A stretch of DNA of 64,000 nucleotides from Lyophyllum atratum. Lineage: Eukaryota > Basidiomycota > Agaricomycetes > Agaricales > Lyophyllaceae. The first letter of the stretch is position 1. Each line of letters starts with the position of its first letter. The stretch covers positions 62,001-126,000 of the forward strand of contig JACGCN010000059.1 of assembly GCA_014905825.1 (NCBI GenBank). The letters run 5' to 3'. The notes beneath the pieces are model-generated. The model saw nothing but the letters and a program-made list of their open reading frames with translations. It made no database searches and had not been told where the DNA came from. This document shows positions 35,931 to 47,323 of this stretch, piece after piece. The translations under genes were made by a program, and so were the position numbers.

Positions 35931-37472
35931 TGGGGAGAGAATATTCCTGGTGTATCCTGGGTAGAAAATACAGCCCCCAGTTGGCGGTTGGTCGTGGTCG
36001 CAGAGCGTGTCACTGACACGACAACAATCGCACCGCTGTTGATTGGTCTTGCTTGGCGGCGGCCTCATCCATAATCAGAACCCGCGGCATTTCTCAGGTA
36101 AACTGCGTCCTCACTTGCTCACAACTTGCTCACTGACAGTCTATCCACTTCCTCCGGGACAGTTCGTCTGGCCGAGATAGCACATATGCCTTGAAAATTA
36201 ATTATATTGTGCCTCTAGCACTGCACCACGTTCTACTCTCCCAACTGTCGTTGCACCAACTTCCCGGGTTCGCAACTTTTTTGTTTTTTGATCATTACTT
36301 CGTTAACTCATCAGAAAACAGATAGACCTGGATCTATAACCATGATTGACTCCGAAGATATCATACCTTTTTGGGCTTACTCCTTGCAGTTTCGGAATCA
36401 CCGCCAGGTGACCGTCCTGACAACATCATCAGGCAGCTTACCCCTCATTTTGCAGCGACAGGCGGCCTGTGATAAAATGTTATGTTCTAGTTTCTTCGCT
36501 CGGATTGGACAAGTCGCTCTCCGGGAGAACCTTTACCGTCGGCATCTAAATCGCATCGACACGACGTTGTATTGCTCGTCAATGGGCCGTTCATACCGTG
36601 GCATTCTTTCACATTTCCTATTCAGTCGTATAGCCTAATGCACGGAGTACTTCGTGACTCTAGACACCAGAAGATCCCTTCCCACTTGCCCAAAAGACAA
36701 GGTTACCTCCCAGACCTCACGTTAGCGGATCGGGCTGGGTTCTGGCGTCTTATCGACGGAAAAAACGCAAGGCCCCGTATTTCAGGGTCGCTCGTGTCCA
36801 CCATGACTATGACCAGGTGGTCAATCTCAGAGTGTATTCCATGCTGCACGTATAAGATCTACACGCGGTTCACGTCAAGCAGACCAGCAAAGTGTCAGCT
36901 GCGGTTATGTCGGCCTGGGTCGAGATTAGTTCAGCGATAAGTGTTCGCGCATTTACCCCGATCTGAAGTGCAGTGCAGTGTTTACCGGTCCGGCGGTTGT
37001 CTTCGCATTGCCGCTGCGGTTACTGGTATGTGCTGATTCTGATGGGTGCGCCATCGAATCTCATTGGGTACTTGAAGGCTAACGTGCCAGACAACCCTGT
37101 CATGAACTCACTGGAACGTCTGCATCCGCCGGGACCTGACTTCACATGCCATCGGCAAAGAGAAGAAAACGCGGCTCGCGTCTCGCCGAGGCCACAAGAA
37201 AATTTTCACTCCATAACATGGCACTCATATCACTCATATTTATTGTATGAGAACTCTGTCCTCAAACAAGTTCGACATACGACGCTTGACATGATGATAC
37301 CAGCCGCCTGGGTGACCATTTCTAGGCTTCTCAAGCCGTGGACTGGCGATGGATTGCGATAACGCAAACCTTATACGAGAATTTCGTCCTACTGTCCGGC
37401 CGAAAGAAAAAGGAAAGCGATGAATCTCGGTACTCAGTATATGATACAAGTCTAATCCCATGCAACGACTAC
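35931..37472. other. 1.5 kb without a confident gene
   Basis: Between two leftward genes. It contains a possible rightward gene or relic (listed separately). 'acttgctcac' is repeated close by at about 36111 and 36123. Confidence 0.4.
36342..37081 (+). pseudogene. Possible unrecognised gene or gene relic in several frames
   Basis: Coding-like blocks follow one another on the plus strand but in different frames. They are an ATG block MIDSEDIIPFWAYSLQ; SESPPGDRPDNIIRQLTPHF after the acceptor at 36387-36389; ARIGQVALRENLYRRHLNRI after the acceptor at 36488-36490; WVLASYRRKKRKAPYFRVAR with VHHDYDQVVNLRVYSMLHV near 36735-36860; and DLKCSAVFTGPAVVFALPLR near 36960-37020. Not all joints can be made with good splice sites without hitting stops. 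It is therefore either a multi-exon gene I cannot assemble or a decayed one. No domain recognised. Confidence 0.2.
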
Positions 37473-39012
37473 CTATGCACCCATGGTTCTAATATCACCC
37501 TCCCTCTCTCGAGCGCGGATTCTCCCTTCCTTCATTCTGTGTATTCCGTCCATGATCGTCCGAATATGAACGTCTACAGGAATACTAGTGCCCGCAATCT
37601 CAGGCTGGGACACCTTGCTCCGCAAAACCTTCATCTGCGATTGCATCGCTTTTAAATTCAAAAGCGCTTGCGCGATATGCAACTTCGCAACGTCAGTGTA
37701 CCTCTCCAGGTTCGCCAAGAGTTCTAGATTTGTTGCGAATCGATCAAGATCCCGACGCTTGCTCCCGACCTTTGGCCATATGGAAGCGAGAAGCTCCCCC
37801 TCTTCCCTGGTTAAATGGATGTTCTCCTTCCTCGCGGAATCACGGATTGCCTGGAGCTGCTCCTTCATGCGCTTCAGCTTTCCTTGGGAGCCTTCGGCGA
37901 GCACGATGAGATGGAAGAGGATCGTAGACTGGGCAGTCATCGCTTCGTTGAAATTCTCGTTGATGACTTCTTTGGTAGTCTTCTTCGTCCACCAGGCAGC
38001 CAGGGACGACATGAATTCAGAATTCGCGGATTTTGCATGTTCGATGGTCTGCAGGGCCCAGACGTTGATGCCTATGATGCTAAAGAGAGAAAGGTCAAAA
38101 ATCAAGGGGACTCGGGTGGGAATAGATCTCGCCGTACCTGTCAATGGCACCCATAGCTTTCGCATCAAGGTCCTGCAGACTATCCCCAACTACTACCGCA
38201 TCTCGAACAAAAGCTGTCAAAGAATCTGCCAGATGCTCTGCAGTCGTCAAAGTGCTATAACGGACGGCAGCAATGAGATCACTGGTTGCAAGCTCTGCCT
38301 TGGTGATCTGTAGTGCCAAATCGGATGCAACGGGAATATCACCAGCAAAGGTTTCTGCAATCGCGTTTTGCACCATCATGAGGGTTGGGAAATCAGCCCA
38401 TTGTGCTCGTTCTGGGCCTACTTTGTTGGTAGAACGTTCGACGGTTGGCTTGCCACACAGATAGGTATCAGAAATAATGTCGATCTCGCAGAAGGATGTC
38501 ACAGCGGACTGGGGCAGGGGTGGGACTTGGAATGCTGCGCAAAGGATCAGCCAGACGAATGCGAAGGATGTCAACCAGACAGCGATGATCACAGCTCTCC
38601 TTAGCATTCGCAAGGTATACGGGAACACCCCCGCCATGCAACGGGCTATGGCGGGGATCCGTCCTGTTCGAGTTATGTCCGCCCCTTCCAGAGATGACGG
38701 TTTGGGGAGTTCTTGCGGGAGTTCCACCTTGATTGTAGAAGTTTCGTCCGCGACGTGAAGCGGACGGTCCCTGTATTGCACCTTCCAACGTCTTTGTTCT
38801 GCAGCCCACATTCCTGCCGCATCGTCTGGCTGCTCCAGTGATCTCTCTCCAGGTGCGGGCTCTGATGGTCCCTGTGGCACCTAAATAATTTCAGTACGAT
38901 GAGGGGCGTGAAATTATGATCATCCGCGTACCGTTGGTTGGATGTGAACCACATATGATGCCTCAAGTTCGTTGGATTGAAGGGAGTCTGGAATTATTGC
39001 GGGGAGTCTCAT
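37473..39012 (-). CDS. Unknown membrane protein with coiled-coil C-terminal half
   Basis: Three exons, starting MRLPAIIPDSLQSNELEASY and joining VPQGPSEPAPGERS across an intron near 38882-38931. One hydrophobic segment is clear (AVIIAVWLTSFAFVWLILCA, about residue 135-155). Next comes a Cys-containing segment (VTSFCEIDIISDTYLCGKPT). After an intron near 38092-38138 a second weak hydrophobic stretch (SIIGINVWALQTI) is followed by helical, charged sequence (GKLKRMKEQLQAIRDSARKE; RRDLDRFATNLELLANLERY). I think this is an Agaricomycete membrane-protein type with no known function. The likely layout is cytosolic N-terminus, one membrane helix, an outside domain and coiled coils. The stop is at 37473. 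Confidence 0.7.
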
Positions 39013-39432
39013 GATGGACGTCGATAGATGAGAATGTTGCTGGTTTAAGGTATATATATACCTTAACCTACTCGGTGGCACACATGATCTGGCTGAACCG
39101 CGCATCCTTTCCAACGTCAGTCCTTAAGACGGCCAGAAGATGATTAGTGTGTGTAGACACAATGACATGGTGATTGTCAGTACAAAGAGAACAAAGATTA
39201 TAGCAGATTATAGCTCGGCGCAAGCGACTGAGTCTGGGGTCTCGGTCACCGATCATTGCTCACGTGATTAGCCTTGGTACCCCAGCGTGCCTGAAATGAA
39301 ACCCAATGAGCCACCGCTGGACACTCCTTGTTCCATAGCATCTGGCCAGCCTCGTCGCGGCTCCTATTCTCAGCCCTTTCTGTGCTGGGATCACAGGCTC
39401 TGCGTCTGCGGTACACCTCTACCTGAGCCTCC
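39013..39432. promoter_or_regulatory. Shared upstream region of two divergent genes
   Basis: A 420 bp gap between the membrane-protein gene (leftward) and the acyltransferase gene (rightward). It contains a perfect 22-bp palindrome at 39045-39066 (half-site TTAAGGTATAT), 33 bp upstream of the leftward ATG, which doubles as a TATA-like element. Confidence 0.45.
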
Positions 39433-41832
39433 ATGTCGTCCGACCCCAAGGTCTTGCATAGGCTTATTCGCCAAATTTCGGGTTGGGCGCTGTCGTCATT
39501 CTTCTCAGAAATTCGTGTCATAGGAGGGGAGAACGTACCCAAGGATGGTCCCATCATAGTGTACGTGTAATTCCCTTCTAGACGCGGTCGGCATGCTAAA
39601 CTTATGGCATTCTGACCACTGTATAGGACGGCGACGCACCACAACATGATGTTGGATCCAGCTGTTCTATGTGCGTGCATTACGGATGTCCCGAAATCTC
39701 CTCGTCTCATTCAACTACAGCGGTGACGTTTCCGCATCATCGGATACTGAACTATTGGAGTAAAGGTGATACACCATACGCTAACATACATGTGACTGTA
39801 TTCAAATTCCCCGACAGCGACCTTATTCGTGAACCCAATTGTCCGATACATTTTATTCTCCTCGGGTAATATACCTGTAGACCGCAAGTCGAAAGATCGA
39901 CAGGTCCTGTTCAAGGGAACCTTCGAGGCTCTCTCGAAGGGTCAGGCGGTGGCATTGTTCCCAGAAGGCACGAGCTATACGGAGCCAAAAATCATGCAAG
40001 TCAAGGACGGGGCGGCATGGGCAGCGTTGGAATATGCCAAATGGAAACAGGAAAACCCCGGAGTCGCACCTCCTCAGGACGTAATCATCATACCGGCTGC
40101 CATCGTTTATACCGACAAGTCCAAGTACCGAAGTGACGTGAGTGTTTTAACCCCTGTCCAAAAAGGCCATGTTTTTTATACTATACTTTCTCCAGGTCAT
40201 AATAGAGTGGGTAGATTTACGCTATCTCGTTTTCTCTTCGCTGATGTTTCGTAGATTTGGACAACCGATTACATTGGACTCATACAAGGAACAGTTCTTC
40301 TCCAGTGAAGAAGGCGCTCCTAGGGCAGCCGTTAAACGTCTCACCCGCGCAATTGAGAGCGAGCTTGTGGAGGCTACTGTTAATGCTCCGGACTGGTGCG
40401 TCGTCAATCTTGCTGGAGTTAAACGACGCGCAGACGAGGTCTCTCATTAGGGATACTCTTTATGTTGCTCGTATAGCCCGCGATATATTGTGGGAGGGTA
40501 CGAAATCTATCAACCTTGACGAGTTTGTTGTAATTTCACAAACGTATGTGGTCCCTCTGTTCTTAGAATTCCTTCGACTCAAAATATTATTTCAGTTTGG
40601 TGGACTTGTTCTCCACACCAAATTCTACGTCTAATTTCAAATCGGCCAAGCGCAACCTTCTTGAATATTACTCACTCTTACAATCATCTCACCTGACGAA
40701 TTCGGTCCTGTCGTCCTTACCACTTCCTCGTTCCCTCGACCCGAATACCCCGGTCCCTGTACCCAGTCGCCTGTATACTCTTCTCATCCTGATCCGCGAC
40801 ACGATCTCTGCTCTCATCCGCTTACCTTTCTTCTTCTTCCCGCTGATCGTCCACTTGCCAGTGTACTTCATGGGCCGTCTTGGCGCAAGACTCGTTCAAG
40901 ATGAGGAAGAAACGCAGGCACAGAATAAAGTGGTGTTCGGGTTGCTCTCCCTAGTGCTCATTTATCCTGCGGCATTCTTTTTCTTGTGGGCTTTGTTGTG
41001 GTATACTCCGATAGGTGCCCTGTTTGCCGCCACCACGGTCTATTTGTTCGCAAACTATCATAACAGAATAATTGATGGTCAGTTTCCATTGCTGTTCATG
41101 AGGATCCGAGCTTACCCTATTTGTCACAGTCAATTATGAACGGTAAACTCATTGCCTGTGATTCGAACTTCGTTGTATTAAGCTTCTGACAGGGCAAAGC
41201 GCATTATTGCTGCTTGGCGAGTCTTGGTCGGCGTATGGGTGCCCACACGATGGGATCTCTCCCTCGCGGCGTTATCTCAGTATACCACCCCTGCTCCCCC
41301 TAAAGAGAATCCGTGGGTGGACAGGCCAAAGCCGTCGGAATTGCGTTCACGGGATACAAGCCCTTTCCCCTCGACCCCTGGCGTAGCTTCGCCTGGACCA
41401 CCGTCAGCTCTGAGAACGACCATTCCCATCGAAGAACCACCTGTGAAGACCCGCCCCAAGCGTCGTCCTCCTTCCCGGCGCCTTGTGCGACATGTGCTAA
41501 GGGCACGTGTCGAGGCGGTGAAAGCACTCGCTGTATTTTTTGACCATCTCCAGCGTGCTCCGCCGTCGACTCAGGTGAAGGCAAGCGCGCACCTTGCGAA
41601 GCGCCACGGGCGCGTAGTCGAAGTGAAGAACGAGAACGGGGACGTGGAACCGCAAGGATGGAGAGATGTACATGAGGTTGTTGCTTTCTTGAAGCAGAGA
41701 GGAGCGAAGATACCATCTTTGCAGGTGGGCGCTGTCGAGGGCGAGTGGGCGGCGCTTAGCAGTGAGGGAGAAAGCTATACAACTGTGGACGATGCAGAGA
41801 CGGTATGGGTAGCTCCTTCTGGTGATCTATAG
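39433..41832 (+). CDS. Glycerol-3-phosphate/DHAP acyltransferase-like protein (PlsC family, SCT1/GPT2-like)
   Basis: An ER membrane enzyme for the first acylation step of glycerolipid synthesis, by family. Motifs in order: SEIRVIGGENVPKDGPIIV; HHNMMLDPAVL (the HX4D catalytic motif); FPHHRILNYWSKATLF; SSGNIPVDRKSKDRQ; ALFPEGTSYTEPKIMQVKDG (the FPEG motif); VIIPAAIVYTDKSKYRSD; FGQPITLDSYKEQF. The C-terminal half has two hydrophobic blocks (LIRLPFFFFPLIVHLPVYFM; VVFGLLSLVLIYPAAFFFLW) and a basic, Pro-rich tail. About ten introns. Two of the exons are tiny: 40196-40206 (11 nt) and 41130-41142 (13 nt). Both are needed to keep frame. The start ATG reads MSSDPKVLHRLIRQISGWAL. Substrate choice (G3P or DHAP) cannot be told. 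Confidence 0.87.
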
Positions 41833-42146
41833 GATTTGCATGATTTGTCGACACTTTTCGTGGATCTGAACATGCTCCCTTTGTTCTGCAGTACCTGTGC
41901 GTTGTATATGTGAGAGTGTTTGTTCCCGTTCCCTGTCGTTAGAGATGAGCTCCATAAATCCATAAATACCGAAGTATTGAACACTACAACAGTCGAAGGA
42001 GAGGATTGAGATTTATTACTAGAGTTTAGGTTGGCGCTTTTGAGCCGGCCCGGGTTGTTACGTGACCCTCGCGGACCTGCATGTGACAAGTCCGAGACGT
42101 GGTGATCGAACCCTGCCTGCACAACACTTGAGCTAGCGGCCCATTC
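41833..42146. other. Intergenic between acyltransferase and PI4-kinase genes
   Basis: Contains a degenerate tRNA-like stretch on the minus strand (listed separately). Otherwise it is the 3' flank and short promoter of two rightward genes. Confidence 0.4.
42085..42143 (-). repeat. tRNA-like remnant (possible SINE head)
   Basis: On the minus strand GGGCCGCTAGCTCAAG resembles a tRNA 5' end with an A box (TAGCTCAAGTG), and GCAGGGTTCGATCACC resembles a T arm with a B box. The boxes start only about 24 nt apart, too close for a tRNA, because the anticodon arm is missing. It ends just before the PI4-kinase start codon. It is not a working tRNA gene. Confidence 0.35.
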
Positions 42147-45100
42147 ATGTCGAGTCGAACGGGCTATACGCCTATCGCACAGTCGATTGGCGAAGCAGAC
42201 GAGGAAGTAGATATCGAAGAAGTCGAACCAGGTCCGTCAACAAGGCCTACCACCGCCACACGTGGCCATGGTCGCCCAGGCCGTCCGGGAAGCATTGATC
42301 TCAAGAAGCTAGATAATGCATTCAAGAGGCTAGTCCTATTCATTATCTTGTATGCTGCGATATCTCATACTACATGCACAGATGGACAGAGTCTATAGCA
42401 CAGAAAGTCAAACGGAAGAAGAAAGCAGGTCTGAACCATGAGAGGAGAGCAATTTGGCATAGTGTTTTTGAACCACAGGTCCTAGTAACGACGATTTATC
42501 ACGGTTCCGTACGTTGTAGTCTGTGTTCTCTCTGGAAGGCTTCATTCACATATCTGCCAGGTCAAGACCCTGGACCATAAACCACCTATGACGCAAGCGG
42601 CTTATGATACGTGAGCCTCTCAAACGTCTGTCTCGTGCTGTAGTTGATTAAGATTGGCTTAGCATTGTTCAATCTGTGAAAACAGCTATTGCAGAAGGCA
42701 TCCACCCGAAGATGATTACGAAAGGCTCTTCAGGTTCATACTTTGCCCGCGCAAAGGTTGAGGGCCGAGTGCAGACGGTGGCGTAAGCCTGGAGGATAAT
42801 AAGTATGAATCAACTCTAATCACTCCTGCTATAGGGTCTTCAAACCGAAAGACGAGGAACCCTATGGACGGCTCAATCCGAAGGTGAAATCTGCCTTCTG
42901 GCTGTGGTGAACGTAGCGTTGCTAAAAGCCTTGAAGACAACGAAATGGATACATAGGCAGTTCAGATGGATCATTCCCTTTGGCCGGGCATGTCTTATAC
43001 CTAATCTCAGGTATGTTTAATTCCTTCTAGCTTCAATATTTTTGTAACTTTTCTTCAGTTATATCTCCGAAGCTGCTGCTTCTCTATTGGATGACCGACT
43101 CTCTCTTCATATAGTCCCTCCTACTCAGTTGGTATCCTTGTCGAGTCCTGTGAGAAGGCCTTTCCCTTCGCATGACTGCTCCACATATTCATTGTTTCTC
43201 GTTCAGGCATTCTTCTACGATTGGCTCGACCGGAGCGCCGCAAAGAAAGGGAAACCTCTGCCAGAGAAGATTGGCAGCATGCAGTATTTCTTGCACGGCT
43301 TCCAAGGTACATCTTCTGACTTATTCGAAAGGTTCACTACTTATAGTACCACAGATGCGTCGGACTTCCTCCGGAAACATCCATGGCCTGGACGTGCAAT
43401 TGCTGATACGTTTGATGACTCCAGCCACCGCCAAGGGAACATCTCAAAACGCTTTCTCAACACGTTCAAAATCGTCTGCGGGAGAACAGGCGATATTGAA
43501 GATGTTTATGACCCCGACTACGATGATGAACGAGCCTTTTATGATTCAAGCGAGTCGAACATCGTACAGAGACCTTTCTATTGGAGTAAAACACTCCAAA
43601 AGAGCTTCCGCGAAGAATTAGAAAAGTCAGTCCCCTGTAGCTTGAAGAACTGTCACGTCACTCATACTTGACTTCTCAGGCTTGTTATTTTGGGTAAGGG
43701 CTTTGACTCCATCGGCTGGGCCCTGTTTGCTGACCCTCAGAACCTCTCAAGATTATCTTATGCTGAACACTGATCGCGGCGCTGATAATTACATGATCAA
43801 ATACTGCGAAGCCGATCACGAGAAAACCCTTGTTGATGTTGCGCCCTCTCGTTCAGTCCGGAAGGGGATGCCGGTCATGAGCGAACTCAGACGAGAGGCC
43901 TCGTCAAGTGCTCCCAGCATGACCACATCCTCGCCGTATTTTACCTCACCAATACCCTCAGAACCCTCAGCTCCTCCAGCCGACTATACCCGTGCTCCTC
44001 ACATACACATTGCAGCTATCGACAATTCGCTGTCGTTCCCTCACGAACACCCCCAAGGATGGCGCTCATATACATATGGCTGGTTATATCTCCCTGTTAG
44101 CGTGATTGGACGGCCGTTCAGCGAGAAGACCCGGAATCATTTCCTCCCTCTCCTGACCTCTAAAGCGTGGTGGGAAGAGACTACTTTCCAACTTGAGAAA
44201 CTCTTCGCTGTGGACCCTGATTTCCATCCGAAGATGTTTAGGGTGATTTATCACCTCCTTAACTAAGCTGAATTTGACTAATGATGTATCTATAGAGGCA
44301 ACTCGCCGTCATTAAAGGTTGGCTGGGTCCGTAATGTGGTCTGACAGGTATTGATATCGTTCAATAGGGCAGGCCTGGAACATAGTGCAGTCTCTCAAAC
44401 ACTCGGTGTGTGTCGTTTACCATTCTCAACGTTGTGAGTCTAATGCTTCTAATTCTAGGATGAGGGTACGTGCGGTGTAGCGGCGACAAGGATTACTCCC
44501 CTGACTCTTTTGCAGGTCCTCTGGAATTAACGCGGAGAAAGCCAGCCCTCGTATGGGATGATGATCTTGAAATCTCGGACGATATCCTGGAGTCCCAGAA
44601 TATAAGTGGTCCTGCAACATCCTCTCCTACCACATCTGCTAGTAGCGTCCCGCTACCCCGGCGACCCAGGAGTTACAGCACCAGTGCTGAATTCCCACCA
44701 CCCATGAGGCGGACGTCGACCGATGCGACGGGTGCGCCGCGGCCGGTTTCATTCGCCACTAAATTCCAACGTGTGCACCCGGGCACCACTGGTGTCACGG
44801 TACTGGAGCATCTGGAACGATTGGACGCTGTTGAGGCTAGTCTACAGAGGCTCGGAGTGGACGACACATTCGATGGCGAAGAGGTGGATGTCGGCGTAGC
44901 TGCCATTCGTGGAGCCAAACAGGCTGCGCAGACTCCGGGAAGTCCTGTTGCGGCATCACCCAATGTCGTCACGTCGCCCTTTTCTCCCCCTGGGAGCCCT
45001 CTTCCTACTGTCCACGAGGTATCTTCTTCTGCAAGTTCCATGGTTGAGGAAGATGTGGCAGCCATGTCCAAGTCGATGTCACACGTCGAGGTGTCCCCAT

Positions 45101-45327
45101 CACATATCAACCGTCATGGGAGTGCGAGGGGCATAGAGTGGATTCAGACACCTGAGCCTTCGCAAAAACGGATAGTTGTTGCAGAGGTGCGTCGTGTACT
45201 CTTTCATTATCTGGTGTATCCTCAAGTCTTTGAAGCGCATGGAAATTATAAACAAGAAACCCCTATGCTCTTGCTGGTGATAGATTCCATAGATTTTATG
45301 AGACGCGGACCATGTAGTATAGTGTAG
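42147..45327 (+). CDS. LSB6: Type II phosphatidylinositol 4-kinase (Lsb6-like)
   Basis: Makes PI4P on endosomal, vacuolar and plasma membranes. Motifs: an acidic N-terminus; SSGSYFARAKVEGRVQTV then GVFKPKDEEPYGRLNPK (nucleotide loop and ATP Lys); WIHRQFRWIIPFGRACLIPN; LDYLMLNTDRGADNYMIKY (catalytic loop, DRGADN); HIAAIDNSLSFPHEHPQGWR (metal-binding DN); SYTYGWLYLPVSVIGRPFSE. The Ser/Pro-rich C-terminal third looks disordered. A spacer of about 60 residues (SVRKGMPVMSELRREASSSA...) separates the catalytic and metal motifs. About nine introns, e.g. donor GTATGC near 42350 joining FIIL to WTESIAQKVK. The end is uncertain: the open frame runs to 45327, but the last 40 or so residues are unlike the family and may be read-through of an intron after QKRIVVAE. 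Confidence 0.88.
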
Positions 45328-45364
45328 CATATAGGTTAAATTGGGTCAAATGTGAAGTGGTTTG

Positions 45365-46826
45365 TCAGTCGCCCTCTGTGAGCAGCCACTGCGCGAAGTC
45401 ATCCAAACGTTTCTTCTCGGCTTCATCTCCTTCACCTTCGATTTCTTCGCCTGTTCCGCTTCGTTTGAACCTCTGTTTGCCGGAGAAAAGCGCAGCCTCT
45501 ATCCGACGGCCAGCAAAAAACCTGCCATCCATTTTCTACAGCCAGGCTAGATGAAATTGGTACATTTGTAGGATATTCAAACAGACGCACCAAAAGACAC
45601 GCTTGTGCACTTAGAGGATCCCGAAACTTGACGGTCATGATACCATCCTTCTCCTTCTATCCTCCAAGGAGTATGTGAGGTCAGGCCCTGTGAAATGGGG
45701 AGGTTGGCACTCACATCATATAGCACAACATTCGTAACTTCTCCTAGGGAGGCGCACTCTTCTCGTACATCTTCTTTCAGATCAAGGAGTAGGGTAGCGT
45801 CCTCGACAAGCTCTTCCAATGTAAACATATGTTTCAAGACAACAACCCTACTGTTATGGTTAGCCACACTAGCAGCGGCGTCTTCTGGGCTAAATGTTGG
45901 TCCAAAGCCGTCTTCGTCATCCCATTCTGCGAGCTTCCTGAAAATGCTCAGTCGAAATGCTCCGTCTTTGACCATAAAGGCCAGGTGTTGCACCTACTTT
46001 TGCATCTTTCCTATCCGCCTCGACGTCTTCTTCTTATCCATCGTTTTGCGTGGTTTCTGCTCCTGTCCCGCAGTATTCTTTTCTTTGTGTGTGAAGTCGG
46101 CTTTCTTGACCGTCATGACCGTGGACGCGTCTCCGAAGCGCAATTCTGCATCATCGAGGATGTTGAGGGATAAAGAGACGGAGTCTTCCTTGAAATACAC
46201 GACGAGTGCCTCTCCGCTAAACGTCCCGTCGTCCTTCGCGTACATCTTTACTTTGGGTTCACCCTCATCGTCCTCCTCGATCACACCGCACTTGGAGAAC
46301 CGCTCCACAATCTCCTCGAGCTCCGCGTCCAGAGGCAACCCAGTAACATACACTGCGGTATTCTTCGACTTCCGTTCGGTGGGTGGCTTCTCCTTCTCGC
46401 GCACGCCGGTGCGCCCGCGTTTGATAGATGGTCCGGCGTCTGAGACTGGGGTGGCGGATGTGTAGTCCACTGGCTCTTTTCGCTTTTTGTTCTCCCGGGC
46501 TAATACTGGAGCGGCTGGAGTCTGTTGCATCAAGCCACGGCCTTAATTCTGAACGGTAGAGACATGGTGGAACCGAGATTACCTCCTCATCGACACCTGC
46601 GACAGCGTAGGCGGCTTGTTGTCGTTTCACGAGATCTTCATCGACCTGGGAGAATTTAACGCGACAATTGCGATAATAAATATAGGGCACACACCAACGG
46701 TATCCAAGCTGCCTTCGTAGCGTCGTATTCTAGCTCGGTGCCGTCATCTTGTTCAAGTCTCCAAGAGTTCGCGGTTTGGGAAAAATATATCCTAGACAGG
46801 CATAAAATTAGGGCGATCGAGGACAT
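45365..46826 (-). CDS. Tat-SF1/CUS2-like splicing factor with RRM and UHM domains
   Basis: A U2 snRNP-associated factor; yeast Cus2 helps fold U2 snRNA before spliceosome assembly. Motifs: WRLEQDDGTELEYDATKAAW and IPLVDEDLVKRQQAAYAVAG (the N-terminal tract of the family); TAVYVTGLPLDAELEEIVER with VKMYAKDDGTFSGEALVVYF (first RRM); a basic linker; VVVLKHMFTLEELVED with LKEDVREECASLGEVTNVVL and DGRFFAGRRIEAALFSG (the UHM, with the RFF form of its RXF motif). It ends FAQWLLTEGD at 45365-45367. Five or so introns. The start at 46824-46826 (MSSIALILCL) is in frame but has an unusual hydrophobic lead, so a later start or a leader intron is possible. It converges on LSB6 with only about 37 bp between the stop codons as modelled. 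Confidence 0.87.
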
Positions 46827-47323
46827 CTTAGTGGGTATCTATAACGATTCGAACCTTGGGTCCTCCGCGAATGCTGCAGCTTGTGCTCCTGCAGATGCAC
46901 CTATCGCAGCAGATGGTGGTGTACCAGACATTCTGGTGTTTGCGCGTGTTGAAAGCTGTGACCTCTGCAAACAATGCTGGTCCGCATATGGACAGGCACC
47001 ACAACGGGCGCGCAGTAACGATCGACGATCGACTTCGACAACAACGATCGACCTTGACCTCACCACCTGTACATGTATAACATGGGCTCGAAACGAAATA
47101 CTCCTTCATTCTAGAGTGGGGTCACTATGTGTGAGTACAGAAATCAAATACCATACTCTACGGCTTGGCCGGGCCGTTCACTGAGAGACATCTCAGGCAG
47201 GTCTTGATTTCATGCGTCATTCGCTCCCTAATTGCTAGACTTCCTCGTCAATGAAACCGTCATCTGTTCCGTCATCCGCTTTGCTGCGCTATAAAGCAGA
47301 CTCAGGTTCTGAGACCCCGAACC
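46827..47323. promoter_or_regulatory. Shared upstream region of divergent CUS2-like and hemerythrin genes
   Basis: About 500 bp between two start codons pointing away from each other. 'aacgatcgacgatcgacttcgac' near 47017-47040 repeats CGATCGAC. No gene seen. Confidence 0.4.
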
